From a virus: DNA of 64,000 nucleotides. Under the pieces are notes generated by a model, which saw nothing but the letters and a program-made list of their open reading frames with translations, was not told where the DNA came from and made no database searches. Location: positions 1 through 64,000 of IMG/VR virus record IMGVR_UViG_3300037108_000012. One strand, written 5' to 3'. A program made the translations under genes and the position numbers. The number at the start of each line of letters is the position of its first letter. Position 1 is the first letter of the stretch. This document shows, piece by piece, positions 40,488-50,586 of the stretch.

Positions 40488-41333
40488 ATGCCACTTCAAC
40501 AAGCATTGCCAACATTTGGTCCTCTTAACAACGTGAATAGCGTGTCGCAGTCAGGCGTGAGCGATCCGATCACTGGCCTCCAGTATGCGGGTGGTGGATT
40601 GAATCTTGGTGACTACTTCGATCTGACAGAGCAGGAAGCTAATCAACTGTCCTATCCGACAAATGGACTGTTGCACGCTGGTCGGTATCGTTATGTGTAT
40701 GTAGCATCGAACGCTACCGCTGCTAACGTCAAGGCTGGTACGGTTGGCTATATTCAACCAGGTCAGTTTGTCCAGAACATTGTGCAGCTTGTAGCTGGTT
40801 CCGGTATGACAGTAGGAACCTCTGTTACAGGAACCACATCAGGCGGTGGTGCTACGACTCAGGCAACATACCAAGTTGTTGTGCTGACTGCAACGACTGT
40901 AGCAATCACATTGTTGACTCCGGGTGTTGGATTTACCTCACTCCCAACTGCAACGATTACTGGAACTGGCGGAACTCCTCCTACTCTTAATGTTCAGATG
41001 GGGTACGCAGTCAATCAAGTTACCAGCGCAGATATTGCGTCTTCAAATGGTGTGCTAGTTCGCCCTGTGGTGTTCTTGAACTCAATTACACCGGGCAACT
41101 ATGGATTTGTGCAGGAACTTGGAATTGCTACTGTGTTGGATGCTGCGACAGTACTTCAAACCGCAGGTACATTTGCTATCGCGGCTTCATCATCCCCAAT
41201 TGGATTGATGACAACTTCGAGCACTACTTTCACCCAATACGCAATTGGATACGTCCTTGACGGAGTGGCCGTTACAAATACGGCAATCACGCCATTCAAG
41301 GTTCTTCTTAACGGTCCAACGGTCCAAGACTAA
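40488..41333 (+). CDS. Head decoration/structural protein candidate (281 aa)
   Basis: MPLQQALPTFGPLNNVNSVS... beta-rich, with a PGVGFTSLPTATITGTGGTP module shared with two other nearby proteins. Probably a capsid-surface or head protein. Function unconfirmed. Confidence 0.6.
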   Translation: MPLQQALPTFGPLNNVNSVSQSGVSDPITGLQYAGGGLNLGDYFDLTEQEANQLSYPTNGLLHAGRYRYVYVASNATAANVKAGTVGYIQPGQFVQNIVQLVAGSGMTVGTSVTGTTSGGGATTQATYQVVVLTATTVAITLLTPGVGFTSLPTATITGTGGTPPTLNVQMGYAVNQVTSADIASSNGVLVRPVVFLNSITPGNYGFVQELGIATVLDAATVLQTAGTFAIAASSSPIGLMTTSSTTFTQYAIGYVLDGVAVTNTAITPFKVLLNGPTVQD

Positions 41334-41345
41334 TCATTAATGGAT

Positions 41346-41366
41346 GGGGCGGTGAAATACCGCCCC
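41346..41366 (+). terminator. GC-rich hairpin
   Basis: GGGGCGGTGAAATACCGCCC with one more C; an 8-bp perfect stem and 5-nt loop, 10 nt after the stop of the 281-aa gene. Only a weak T-stretch (GTTTTG) follows, so an attenuator is more likely than a full terminator. Confidence 0.5.
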
Positions 41367-41391
41367 GCAAGTTTTGCAGTAAGGAGAAATC

Positions 41392-41946
41392 ATGCTGATA
41401 ACACTAATTCCTGGTTACCCAGATTTGATTGGTCGGAGATTCGCGTGGGTAGGGTACGGTAACGGACCTGCGTCTTATGTTTTAGGAGGCGATCCATCGC
41501 AACTCTCGCCTTCTCACACATACATTGATACGATTACGTCTGATGTGTTATCTCTTAGCGGAAACTACGCTGTTGTTCCTGCACAAAGTTCACCTGGAGT
41601 ACGACCAACTTGGAAACTTAAGTGGGTCTATGCGGGTAATCAACTTGGCGTGGATGGTGTTAGTTCTTCGGGCGGTTCTGGAATGACTGCTGGAACTTAT
41701 GCGCTCACGTTCTCTACTGGAAACGCGACAGGTACTATCACGGTTTCGACTTCTGCTGTGACTGCTATTAATATAACATCGTCTGGTTCAGGGTATTTGT
41801 CTGTTCCCACAGTGAGCGCTGCCACTGGTGGAACTCCTCCAACGCTTACCGCAACGATTGGCATAGTAAACGGTATTGAAGTTCCAGCAGGAACCAACCT
41901 ATCGGCTGAAACTATACAGCTTGCAGGTTTTGGTGGTGAATACTAA
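41392..41946 (+). CDS. Structural protein candidate (184 aa)
   Basis: MLITLIPGYPDLIGRRFAWV... Ser/Thr/Gly-rich beta protein with SGSGYLSVPTVSAATGGTPP, the same module as in the previous gene. Likely virion component. Confidence 0.55.
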   Translation: MLITLIPGYPDLIGRRFAWVGYGNGPASYVLGGDPSQLSPSHTYIDTITSDVLSLSGNYAVVPAQSSPGVRPTWKLKWVYAGNQLGVDGVSSSGGSGMTAGTYALTFSTGNATGTITVSTSAVTAINITSSGSGYLSVPTVSAATGGTPPTLTATIGIVNGIEVPAGTNLSAETIQLAGFGGEY

Positions 41947-42085
41947 GTTTTAACACAAGGTCTGATTCTATCCTCTCCCGGTGGACAGACACTTACGCCC
42001 TCTGTGGTCCCGGAAGGGTAATCGCAGGGGGCGTTTTCGGTAAGACAAGGATTTTGAGAAGTACCAAACGAAAAGGAGAAACACA

Positions 42086-42256
42086 ATGCCCACGAAATCT
42101 AAGATTCACAAGACACCATCGCCAAGCCACGCAAAGCACACAGTGAAGGCCAACCACCATATCAAAGGTCATTCGACGATCCATGTTCACAAAGGAACAG
42201 GAAAAGTGAAGGTTGGTGGCAAGAAGGCTACGAGTAAGAATACGGTACTCAAGTAA
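42086..42256 (+). CDS. His/Lys-rich basic microprotein (56 aa)
   Basis: MPTKSKIHKTPSPSHAKHTV... about a third Lys/His. AAAAGGAG precedes the ATG. One of five such proteins in the late region; probably DNA- or RNA-condensing. Confidence 0.6.
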   Translation: MPTKSKIHKTPSPSHAKHTVKANHHIKGHSTIHVHKGTGKVKVGGKKATSKNTVLK

Positions 42257-42265
42257 CTAGGAGCA

Positions 42266-42448
42266 ATGATGGCGACCAAGAGCACCTACAACACGTATGG
42301 CGGAGGTTCTGCTGCGAAAATTACGACGACAAATTATGTCGTTGGCGGAACCAAAGCATCAGGCGAAATTGATCTCGCTAGGAAGACTAACGAGGAGTTC
42401 CCGAAGTATTACAGACAGGGAGTTCCAGCCAACGAAAAAGAAGATTAG
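42266..42448 (+). CDS. Small protein (60 aa)
   Basis: MMATKSTYNTYGGGSAAKIT... AGGAGCA precedes ATGATG. Unrecognised. Confidence 0.5.
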   Translation: MMATKSTYNTYGGGSAAKITTTNYVVGGTKASGEIDLARKTNEEFPKYYRQGVPANEKED

Positions 42449-42461
42449 GACGGAGGAAAAC

Positions 42462-42710
42462 ATGGCAACCAAAAAGAAAGCAACAAAGAGTAAGGCATGG
42501 ATGGATGATGGGGATGACGCGCATTTTCCTGATAATCCAGCGGTAGCTCATAAGGTTCACAACCGCAAGAAGAATGGGAAGAAACACGCCACGGTCAAGG
42601 GTGGTACAGAGGGTAGCAAGAAGATTGTTGGCGGATTGGCAAAGGTTGTGATTGCAGCGAAGAAACCAGCGAACCACAAGAAGACGCATAAACGCGTTGC
42701 AGGCAAGTAG
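42462..42710 (+). CDS. Basic microprotein ending KRVAGK (82 aa)
   Basis: MATKKKATKSKAWMDDGDDA... Lys-rich with one acidic patch, ending THKRVAGK. GGAGGAAAAC precedes the ATG. Shares the KRVAGK end with the 55424 and 55621 proteins. Confidence 0.6.
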   Translation: MATKKKATKSKAWMDDGDDAHFPDNPAVAHKVHNRKKNGKKHATVKGGTEGSKKIVGGLAKVVIAAKKPANHKKTHKRVAGK

Positions 42711-42723
42711 GGAGCAATGAGAC

Positions 42724-43194
42724 GTGGAGTTTGAGCATATTACACCTGCTGAATGGGCTTACTTCGCTGGCATTATAGATGGCGAGGGATGTATAAATAT
42801 CCACGCCCAAAAATCAAGAAAAGGAGAAAAAGTATTTGTATATTACACCCTTTTCTTGGTTGTGGGTAACACATCATACTCAATGCTTAAATGGTTGCAT
42901 GATAGATTTGGAGGAAGTTTCGTCCCAAGAGGAAATACTGTAACTCAAAAACAGATATGGCATTGGGGTGTGGCGTCTCAACAAGCAGAGAATCTGCTCA
43001 GGAATATATTGCCATATCTTGTTGCTAAAGTGGATCAAGCTGAATTGGCTCTTCAATTCCGCGACTCCTACAAAGGTCTAAAACCATGTGGGAGGAGACC
43101 ACTTCCGATAGAAATATCTGAATTTCGAGGAAAATGCAAAATTGAATTAAGCAGAATAAAGAATCCAAACGAATCGAAGGAGGATGTAGCGTGA
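42724..43194 (+). CDS. LAGLIDADG-type homing endonuclease (156 aa)
   Basis: GTG start behind GGGAGC. WAYFAGIIDGEGCINI near 11-26 is the motif. Free-standing, directly before the connector gene, with GTGA overlap at its end. Confidence 0.75.
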   Translation: MEFEHITPAEWAYFAGIIDGEGCINIHAQKSRKGEKVFVYYTLFLVVGNTSYSMLKWLHDRFGGSFVPRGNTVTQKQIWHWGVASQQAENLLRNILPYLVAKVDQAELALQFRDSYKGLKPCGRRPLPIEISEFRGKCKIELSRIKNPNESKEDVA

Positions 43195-44429
43195 GCTTCC
43201 AGACGATGATCCAAGATGTATTAGGAACATTCTCAGGCATGAACCGTGGGCTTGCCGCTACGCGGATCAATGAAGCGTACACGAAGATACAGATGGAGAA
43301 CGTCTGGTCGTTCCAAAACATCACAGGGGGTTGGTTAACGCCTTCGCTTCTTGGTGGACTAAACGCCGGAACGAATTTCTTGAGTCCGGGAACAATTACA
43401 GTAACCCCATTCACGAACACTATTACAGGTGATGCAGTAGCGACGGCGGCATGGACGCAAACTGTTCCTTTCCCTCCGCTGTTGACGCAGATGCAGATTC
43501 GTGTTCCTTCGTACTCGCTTTACAATATCATCGAGCTAGGAAACAACGGGACAGTGGCCTATGCGACAGTGTTGACTCCCGGTTCTGGACAGAACCCCGG
43601 TACATATACTGTGCCAGTCCTTGACCCTTCTGTGGGAACGGGAGGAACAGTTTTAATTACAGTCAATGCGAATGGGACTATAACTATTCCCCCTATTACC
43701 TTGACCGCAGGAACTGGTTATACAACTCCGTACATCACATTCTCTCAGGGTGGAACGCCTGCGACATTCTCTATCTCTTTGATTGCGACTTTAACGATTG
43801 ACAGATTGTGGACAGAACCTCCTCAGTGGAACGGACAATATTGCGTGTACCAGGCTTATTATCCTTGTCCTGTTGGATTCCGTAAATGGATGGATATTCG
43901 CGATACGCAAAATAATGAGCAGATGGACTGGTGGAGTTGGACGCAGATCGACCTCTCCGTAGAAGACGCCCAGCGCGAAATATTCGATCAGCCAACTGCC
44001 GTAGTTCCGTATGGAACTGATACGAGGCCAGGAAGCGCAACATATGGTCAGCTTTTGGTGGAATTATGGCCGCACCCAATTTCGATTTTAAGCTACACAT
44101 TCCAATGCCAATGCAACTTACCACCGCTAGTAAATCCGAACGACACGATTGCTTATCCTTTAAGTGAAGAATTGGTAAGACAAAGGACTTACGAAATGTG
44201 CTGTCTTTGGAAGGAAGGTTCCAAAGGCGACGATATGGAACGCGGGTCTGGCGCAAACTGGCAGTTTTTGGCAAAGGCCTATCACGAAGAGTATAAGGAT
44301 TTGTTGAGACAAGCACGTATCGCGGATAGAAATTTGATGGAACTTTACTTCACCAAGGCCCGCATGAACGCTCCGTGTGACGGGCAACCAGATTCATACA
44401 CAGGGAACCAAGCCAACGTAGGTTGGTAG
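43191..44429 (+). CDS. Head-tail connector/adaptor candidate (412 aa)
   Basis: MSFQTMIQDVLGTFSGMNRG... then RINEAYTKIQMENVWSFQ, a helical N-terminal module seen in connectors; a beta insert carries TAGTGYTTPYITFSQGG. The C-terminal helix-rich region binds neighbouring subunits, by analogy. GTG start. Confidence 0.6.
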   Translation: MSFQTMIQDVLGTFSGMNRGLAATRINEAYTKIQMENVWSFQNITGGWLTPSLLGGLNAGTNFLSPGTITVTPFTNTITGDAVATAAWTQTVPFPPLLTQMQIRVPSYSLYNIIELGNNGTVAYATVLTPGSGQNPGTYTVPVLDPSVGTGGTVLITVNANGTITIPPITLTAGTGYTTPYITFSQGGTPATFSISLIATLTIDRLWTEPPQWNGQYCVYQAYYPCPVGFRKWMDIRDTQNNEQMDWWSWTQIDLSVEDAQREIFDQPTAVVPYGTDTRPGSATYGQLLVELWPHPISILSYTFQCQCNLPPLVNPNDTIAYPLSEELVRQRTYEMCCLWKEGSKGDDMERGSGANWQFLAKAYHEEYKDLLRQARIADRNLMELYFTKARMNAPCDGQPDSYTGNQANVGW

Positions 44430-44440
44430 GAGGAAACAAA

Positions 44441-44827
44441 ATGGCACAATATTCAGGTCCAGGAACAGCGACGTTAATACGCCAAGGAGAACAGAAATAC
44501 TTATTCCTCAACGATACTGTATTTGTTGGGGAGTCTAGTTTGGCCTATATGATTGAGCGTAATCCGGGAATTTTCTATCCGTGGGGAATGTCGTTTGATA
44601 TGGCGTTTAGCGGAGCACCAGGGACGTTTGAGATTGATATTCAAACTGCGGATATAGACCAAGATTCTCACTATGTGACGCTCAACAGTTTGACGACGGG
44701 GAGTTTGAATACTTCGAATGTTGGAAGGGTTGAGTTGCCTAATTTCTGGGCGAAGTATGTTCGTGTAAAGGTAGTATCCTTTGCGAATTATGCAACGGTA
44801 AATTTGACAGTTTTGTTGACGAGGTAG
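44441..44827 (+). CDS. Small virion protein candidate (128 aa)
   Basis: MAQYSGPGTATLIRQGEQKY... beta-rich, behind GGAGGAAAC. Probably a neck or tail component by location. Unrecognised. Confidence 0.6.
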   Translation: MAQYSGPGTATLIRQGEQKYLFLNDTVFVGESSLAYMIERNPGIFYPWGMSFDMAFSGAPGTFEIDIQTADIDQDSHYVTLNSLTTGSLNTSNVGRVELPNFWAKYVRVKVVSFANYATVNLTVLLTR

Positions 44828-44831
44828 GACA

Positions 44832-46748
44832 ATGAAAAGGATTTTTGTTTTTCTTTCGACGATACTAATGTTTGGTGCTGCGTCTTTGGCATTAAACGGG
44901 CAGACTGTTGTCGGAAACTTTATAGCGACTTCTTTTTCATCTGGGAGTGTTCTTCCATCTACATGTTACGGAAGTTCTGTGTTTACGCTGACTACGACAT
45001 GGCTCCCGTATTATTGCAATGGTGGAGTTTATGTAGCGTTTGGGACTGGAGCACCAGCAACTACTGCTGCAAATTTAACTAATGGTTCTGTAGGAGCACA
45101 GCCCTATCAGACCGCAGCCAGCACAACAGCATTTGTCTATCCAGCTACCGATCTTCAGATGCTTACGCTGGACTTGAACCGCACAGATAGTTATACGGAA
45201 GATGGTACGATTGAGCGCCCATACAAAAACCTTCCTACTTTGGTTATACCAAGTACAGGGTTAGCTTCGATCTTTGCGAGTCCTAATGCCTCTTATTCCA
45301 CGTCAACAGCGACAACTCTTCCTGCTATCCCGCTCACGATTTACGGTAATAACTCTACGTGGACTTTCTCTGGTGGGCTGACAGTCAACTCTCTTCCGAC
45401 TACGATCTACGACCTTAATACTGTGGGAAATACGACTTACTCAACCTGCGGAAGCACAATTCGTAGCGAGCGACATGGGGGTAGTTATAGCGGTGGAAAC
45501 ATAACCCTAGGCGCGGGCTGCTACACGCATTTCTACGGCGTGAATCTGAGCGGGAACAGCTACAACCTTACAGCAAACGGGCTGCTTTACGGCGAAGCAC
45601 TAACCGGCAGTATGGGAATTAAGTCTGAAGGGTCAAGCGCAGTCCTTGCGCTTTATAACCCAAACATAACGAAGACAAGCGGCTACAACATTGACATGAC
45701 TTCAGGGGGGCAGCTACTTTTTAACGGTGGGATTCTGAATACAGTAGCGGGAACCGCAAACGTCTACCTACCAGTCGCCAATACCTCATCTACGGCACAC
45801 TTGATTTCAGGTTTGATTACCGGAACGGGAAATGGCGTAAACTGCGTCAACGGTACAACTACCTACGTTGTTTACGGGTTCAATCTCGCGCCGATTACGA
45901 ACTGCACTTTAGTTCCCGGCTATCAGGGATCGACTAATTTTCTTGGGCCAGTTACTGCAAACTCGGTTACGTCCTCTACGGCAACGCAACTCACTGTTCA
46001 GTCCGGGACGACCGGCGCGGCAACCTTCGATAGTGGCACAACTGGTGCGGTCAACATAGCAACAGGAGCAGGCTCAAAAGTCGCCACGCTTGGGAACTCG
46101 TCTAATAGCTCCACTCAGATTTTAGGGTCGTATGTGTACATAGGAAGTGGTCAGACGTCTGGTTCGATAAACATTGGAGGGAGCGCGGCTGCGACCGGAG
46201 GAGTTAACATTGCTCCTGGAACGGGGGCGCAAACTGTTTCTATCGCAACCACAGCGACAGGCGTAAAAACCGTAAATGTCGGCAATACGGTAAGTGGCTC
46301 AAAGGTCAACATAGCCGGTGAAATCGATGGTGTAGCGGCGGGAGCGGGGTACGTCGGGGAAGTTTTGTCATCCTGCATCGTGCGTGGCAGTGGCACGGCG
46401 CTGACTTCGGCATCCACCATCAACTTTCTTACGCTATCGTTAACGGCTGGCGATTGGGACGTGATGGGAAACGTGAATCTTGTTGGGGCGGCATTAACAG
46501 CATCCAATGGAAACTTTGCTAACAGCATCACCACTACGAGCGCAACAGTTAGCTCAGATGGTTCTGAGGTTCTTGCACCCACTTTGACCATGACGACGTG
46601 GACGGGATACAACTCAGTTGTGCTCCCCCGCAAGGTGGTCAACGTCTCGGCAACGACTTCCACTTATTTGGTAGTCAACTTTCAAGGCACCATCACATCT
46701 GGCACAGGCACGTTGTGGGGCTGCATGACGGCGCGTAGAGTTCACTAA
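44832..46748 (+). CDS. Fibre-like protein with Sec signal peptide (638 aa)
   Basis: MKRIFVFLSTILMFGAASLA then LNGQTV: a basic start, hydrophobic core and A/G-x-G-Q cleavage site. The body has Gly/Thr-rich repeats such as GTTGAVNIATGAGSKVATLG, a fibre-like beta-helix. The sequence GC rises along it. A virion fibre with an export signal is unexpected. Confidence 0.7.
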   Translation: MKRIFVFLSTILMFGAASLALNGQTVVGNFIATSFSSGSVLPSTCYGSSVFTLTTTWLPYYCNGGVYVAFGTGAPATTAANLTNGSVGAQPYQTAASTTAFVYPATDLQMLTLDLNRTDSYTEDGTIERPYKNLPTLVIPSTGLASIFASPNASYSTSTATTLPAIPLTIYGNNSTWTFSGGLTVNSLPTTIYDLNTVGNTTYSTCGSTIRSERHGGSYSGGNITLGAGCYTHFYGVNLSGNSYNLTANGLLYGEALTGSMGIKSEGSSAVLALYNPNITKTSGYNIDMTSGGQLLFNGGILNTVAGTANVYLPVANTSSTAHLISGLITGTGNGVNCVNGTTTYVVYGFNLAPITNCTLVPGYQGSTNFLGPVTANSVTSSTATQLTVQSGTTGAATFDSGTTGAVNIATGAGSKVATLGNSSNSSTQILGSYVYIGSGQTSGSINIGGSAAATGGVNIAPGTGAQTVSIATTATGVKTVNVGNTVSGSKVNIAGEIDGVAAGAGYVGEVLSSCIVRGSGTALTSASTINFLTLSLTAGDWDVMGNVNLVGAALTASNGNFANSITTTSATVSSDGSEVLAPTLTMTTWTGYNSVVLPRKVVNVSATTSTYLVVNFQGTITSGTGTLWGCMTARRVH

Positions 46749-46767
46749 GGACATAGGAGAGAACAGA

Positions 46768-49700
46768 ATGAAAAAGATTATCGCGCTAGGATTTTTATTT
46801 GTCGCGTCTTTGGCTTATAGCCAGACAGCGGTTCTACCTGTCTACGATTGCGTCCAGAATGGGGTTCAAGCAGTTACTAGCGGGTTGAAGTCTAGCAACT
46901 ACCAGCTTGGAGTAGTGCCATATTGCCAGGTTACCGTGTTTCTAACAGGAACGACCACGATAGCAACGACGAATCCTCAAACTCCATTACAAGCAAAATC
47001 TGATGGTTCTATTCCTCCGATCTATGCAACTACGGGAGTTGGATATGATGTAAAGTTTAGTGGAGGAATATATCCAAATGTTTATACGACGCCTGTCACG
47101 TTGACAGATGTACAGGTTGGGGGAAGTGGTCTTACTGCCCCAGTGCTCATTTCCCAAGGCGGCACGGGTCAGACCACGCTGCCAGCGGCGCAAGCGGCTC
47201 TCGGCATCATTGGGCCGACTTACAATGTGATGGACCCGAAATACGGAGCGTGCGGCAACTGGAATGGCTCGACCGGCTGCGATGATACCGCAGCAATCCA
47301 AGCGGCTTTTAATGATTGCTATAATAATGCAAACTCTCCACAAGGCGGCATAGTCGAGTTCCCTGGCCAGCATAATTACAAAATAACTTCGACCATCAAT
47401 GGACTAGACGGATGCCGCATTGAAGGGACCATTGGCAATATAAACGGCGGTTATGGTCCTCCTGAAATCGTTGAAGTGTTTCCATCGCAAGGTGTGACTG
47501 CCACGGTTACTGGTTTTACCGTCACCCGAAACTGCACCACGGGCGGCTCCGGTTGCACATACACGGCAGCTTTCCCGTCTGATCGGGGAGGCATTGGAGT
47601 TCAGAACAGACTCGCTCCGTATGTGGTTTCTTTCACCGGAACAAACTCATACACGGCAAATCAGTGGGTGGAAATAAGTGGTTGCTCGACAGCGGGAGGA
47701 CTCGGCCTGAATAGATCGGTGTTGCAAGTCGCCTCCTCTACGGGTACGGGTTTTGTGGCAGTCGCTCCCGAATCTGGAATATCGCTTGGAACTTTCGCTG
47801 ATAACTGCACAGTCACTTCGCGCAACGTGGTGCTTGCATTTGACGGGAGTGCCCGGTATGAGCAAGAAGTAAAAGACATTGAAGTCGCAACCTACGATGC
47901 GAATACCATTGGAATCCTCTTTGGTAGCCGCGTTGATACAGGGACACGAGTTTATAACACATGGGTTGCCGGAACATCGGAATACAGTTATTATTTCGCA
48001 CAGGGAGGAATCAACGTAGATTTTGACAAAGGGTGGCGTGCGGATAGAGCGCAACAAGGAGGGATTTACTGGCGTATTGGTGGCGGCGACGATTTATCTC
48101 TGCTCAATGGAACGGAGGATAATACAAGTACAGCATCCGCATCGGGGCCAATGATTGTTTTGGACGGGGAAGCCAGTTGTGGACTTATGCTTTTGCATGT
48201 GGAAAACGTCAAAATGGAGATCAATACCTCAATTCAACCAGGCGAGGGTGTTGTTACCATGTATGATTGCCCTCTTGGTGCTAATTATCCGCAATTTCGC
48301 ATCAGTTTTGATGAGGTGTTTCTTGCTCCATCCACAACGTCCACGGCAGGTTTTAACTTCACAACTCTGTCGATGATTCCTGCCAGTGGGAATAGTCTGA
48401 AGTTTACTGCTATAAATACCGATTTGCAGTCTGGTACGGGGGCCAACACGACACAGCCGTTCATCGGAATTCCGGAATTAACAGCGCACTCAATTGCAGG
48501 GAGTCATGGAAACACCCCTCTGCTGGCATACGGGAACTCGAATATATCGAGTGGTCAGTCCGTAATGGACGCTGCACCAAACGAATTATTCGGTGACACG
48601 AACATAGATCAGTTATGGCAATATGGCATCAATGCCTCTGATTTTCTGTACACTGACACAGCATTTACAGCATTGGCAACAGGCACCACTTTGTATAAGG
48701 GGCAGATTATTGCACCACCCACATACTGGGATGTGGCGTCTCCTACGCGCTATGCGTTACAAGTGGTTAAAGCCACAGGTACGACAGGCACCCCAAACAG
48801 CGGGTCTACAACCTGCTCCGCTCCAGGGTCAACAAATGTGCTGACATGCACAAGCGCTACAGACCTTACAGTGGGGCAGGTGCTTTCAGCCGGGACCTGC
48901 GGGAGCAGAACGATTAACCTGATAGATGCAACCAATCCAAGCTCGGTGAATATCTATGGTGCAGGCAACTGGAATGCCTGCACTGGGCAAACCCTTGGAT
49001 TTTTAGCGCCTACATTGGGTCCAGAGATACAACTGCTCACCAAGAGGTCAGCAGCGCCTACGACCGGCACATGGGTGGCAGGGGATGAGGTGCAGAACGA
49101 CGGCAGTATCACAAACGTATCTACGACGAGTGGCTGGCAATGCACGGTCAGTGGAACCCCTGGCACATGGATTGCGCAAGCGGCGGGTGGCGTGTCCTCA
49201 ATTACAGCCGCAGATGGCACGATGACCGTCACGCCTACGACGGGACCGGCCACTGTAGCTGTAAACCTGGCGGGCGCATTTACGTGGACTGGCAGTCAGG
49301 TATTGGGTAACACGAGCAGCCTGCTCATTGGTTCAGGCGCATCAGTCATCTCTAATGCTAATTTTGTGCTTCGTCCCTACACCCCAGCAATCAGCGGCAC
49401 AAACGTTAACGGGCCGAACTTGTCTTTTATCGCAGCCGGATACCCGACAGGCGGACCGAGTGCTTTTGCATCGATCAACTGCTCCGCAGTGATAACAAAC
49501 ACGGTGCAGACCCCAATTACCACGCTAAAATGTACAGGAACCAATAGCGGGAGTTTGGCTTCAACATTCGGCGCTGACTTTAGTTTATTGACAGCGGGAT
49601 TCGTTGTACCAAGCACGTTCTCTATGAGCGGGTGCGGTGCTAGCCAGTACGTGAAGGGGGATGGGACAGGATGCGGAACACCTAGTGGGGCCGGTACTGT

Positions 49701-50586
49701 GATTACGAGCGGCTCCCCGGCCAGCGGGAACATCGCAGTGTTCTCCAGCAGCACGGCGATTACCGCAGCCACGGCGGCGCAAGTGGGAGCGCTGCTCAAT
49801 TTGACCCAGTACGGCATTGTCTACAGCACGGGGTCGAGCGGCGCTCCGGGAACCATTCTGCCTAGCTCGTGGACAACAGGACACACGTTCGTCCCTGCAT
49901 GGCAGCCGAGCGGGTCCGCGCTGGCTCCGGTAGTCGTGGATATGACATACGCGGCGGCGCTCTCGTACACGCCAGCGAATCAGTCCACCACGATCAATGG
50001 TCACCCGCTGAGCAGCAATGTGACGGTGAGCGCATCGGACCTTACTACTGGCACGCTACCGCACGCGCAGTTGCCCACATTGCTCAGTGGAGACATTCCC
50101 AACAATGCAGCGAACACGAGCGGCACAGCGGCGAATCTGAGTGGCACCCCAGCGCTTCCGAATGGCGTTACAGCCACAACGCAGAGCGCTGGCGATAACA
50201 GCACGAAGCTGGCGACTACGGCCTATATCGATGGGACGTTTGGAGCAGGCCACAGACCATGGGCGTGCGATACCGGCGTCGGCGACGGATTAAATGCGAT
50301 CACGGCAGGAACCTATCTTCAGACCATGTGCCAAAACACAACTGGCGTTTCAGTGACGCTGACGGGACTCAGTTGCTACATCGACAGCGGCTCTAGTTCC
50401 ACCATGAATGCGGCAGGCAACACGTTGGGAGCGCTGTTGACAGGTGCGGTGACGTGCAGCACGTCGTTTTCGGCGGGAACACAAAGTGCAAACGTGACGC
50501 TCACGAACGGCGACTACATCAAATTCACCTTTGTGGCAGATGGCACAGCCAAACAGACAACCTGGGTTGTGAAAGGAACTTACTAA
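46768..50586 (+). CDS. Tail spike/fibre with pectate-lyase-like domain and signal peptide (1272 aa)
   Basis: Signal MKKIIALGFLFVASLAYSQT. Residues about 150-230 (YNVMDPKYGACGNW ... DDTAAIQAAFNDCYNN) match the pectate-lyase superfamily N-terminus, and a beta-helix follows. The C-terminus (GDNSTKLATTAYIDGTF) is a common phage fibre motif. It is the likely receptor-binding or polysaccharide-degrading spike. Confidence 0.78.
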   Translation: MKKIIALGFLFVASLAYSQTAVLPVYDCVQNGVQAVTSGLKSSNYQLGVVPYCQVTVFLTGTTTIATTNPQTPLQAKSDGSIPPIYATTGVGYDVKFSGGIYPNVYTTPVTLTDVQVGGSGLTAPVLISQGGTGQTTLPAAQAALGIIGPTYNVMDPKYGACGNWNGSTGCDDTAAIQAAFNDCYNNANSPQGGIVEFPGQHNYKITSTINGLDGCRIEGTIGNINGGYGPPEIVEVFPSQGVTATVTGFTVTRNCTTGGSGCTYTAAFPSDRGGIGVQNRLAPYVVSFTGTNSYTANQWVEISGCSTAGGLGLNRSVLQVASSTGTGFVAVAPESGISLGTFADNCTVTSRNVVLAFDGSARYEQEVKDIEVATYDANTIGILFGSRVDTGTRVYNTWVAGTSEYSYYFAQGGINVDFDKGWRADRAQQGGIYWRIGGGDDLSLLNGTEDNTSTASASGPMIVLDGEASCGLMLLHVENVKMEINTSIQPGEGVVTMYDCPLGANYPQFRISFDEVFLAPSTTSTAGFNFTTLSMIPASGNSLKFTAINTDLQSGTGANTTQPFIGIPELTAHSIAGSHGNTPLLAYGNSNISSGQSVMDAAPNELFGDTNIDQLWQYGINASDFLYTDTAFTALATGTTLYKGQIIAPPTYWDVASPTRYALQVVKATGTTGTPNSGSTTCSAPGSTNVLTCTSATDLTVGQVLSAGTCGSRTINLIDATNPSSVNIYGAGNWNACTGQTLGFLAPTLGPEIQLLTKRSAAPTTGTWVAGDEVQNDGSITNVSTTSGWQCTVSGTPGTWIAQAAGGVSSITAADGTMTVTPTTGPATVAVNLAGAFTWTGSQVLGNTSSLLIGSGASVISNANFVLRPYTPAISGTNVNGPNLSFIAAGYPTGGPSAFASINCSAVITNTVQTPITTLKCTGTNSGSLASTFGADFSLLTAGFVVPSTFSMSGCGASQYVKGDGTGCGTPSGAGTVITSGSPASGNIAVFSSSTAITAATAAQVGALLNLTQYGIVYSTGSSGAPGTILPSSWTTGHTFVPAWQPSGSALAPVVVDMTYAAALSYTPANQSTTINGHPLSSNVTVSASDLTTGTLPHAQLPTLLSGDIPNNAANTSGTAANLSGTPALPNGVTATTQSAGDNSTKLATTAYIDGTFGAGHRPWACDTGVGDGLNAITAGTYLQTMCQNTTGVSVTLTGLSCYIDSGSSSTMNAAGNTLGALLTGAVTCSTSFSAGTQSANVTLTNGDYIKFTFVADGTAKQTTWVVKGTY

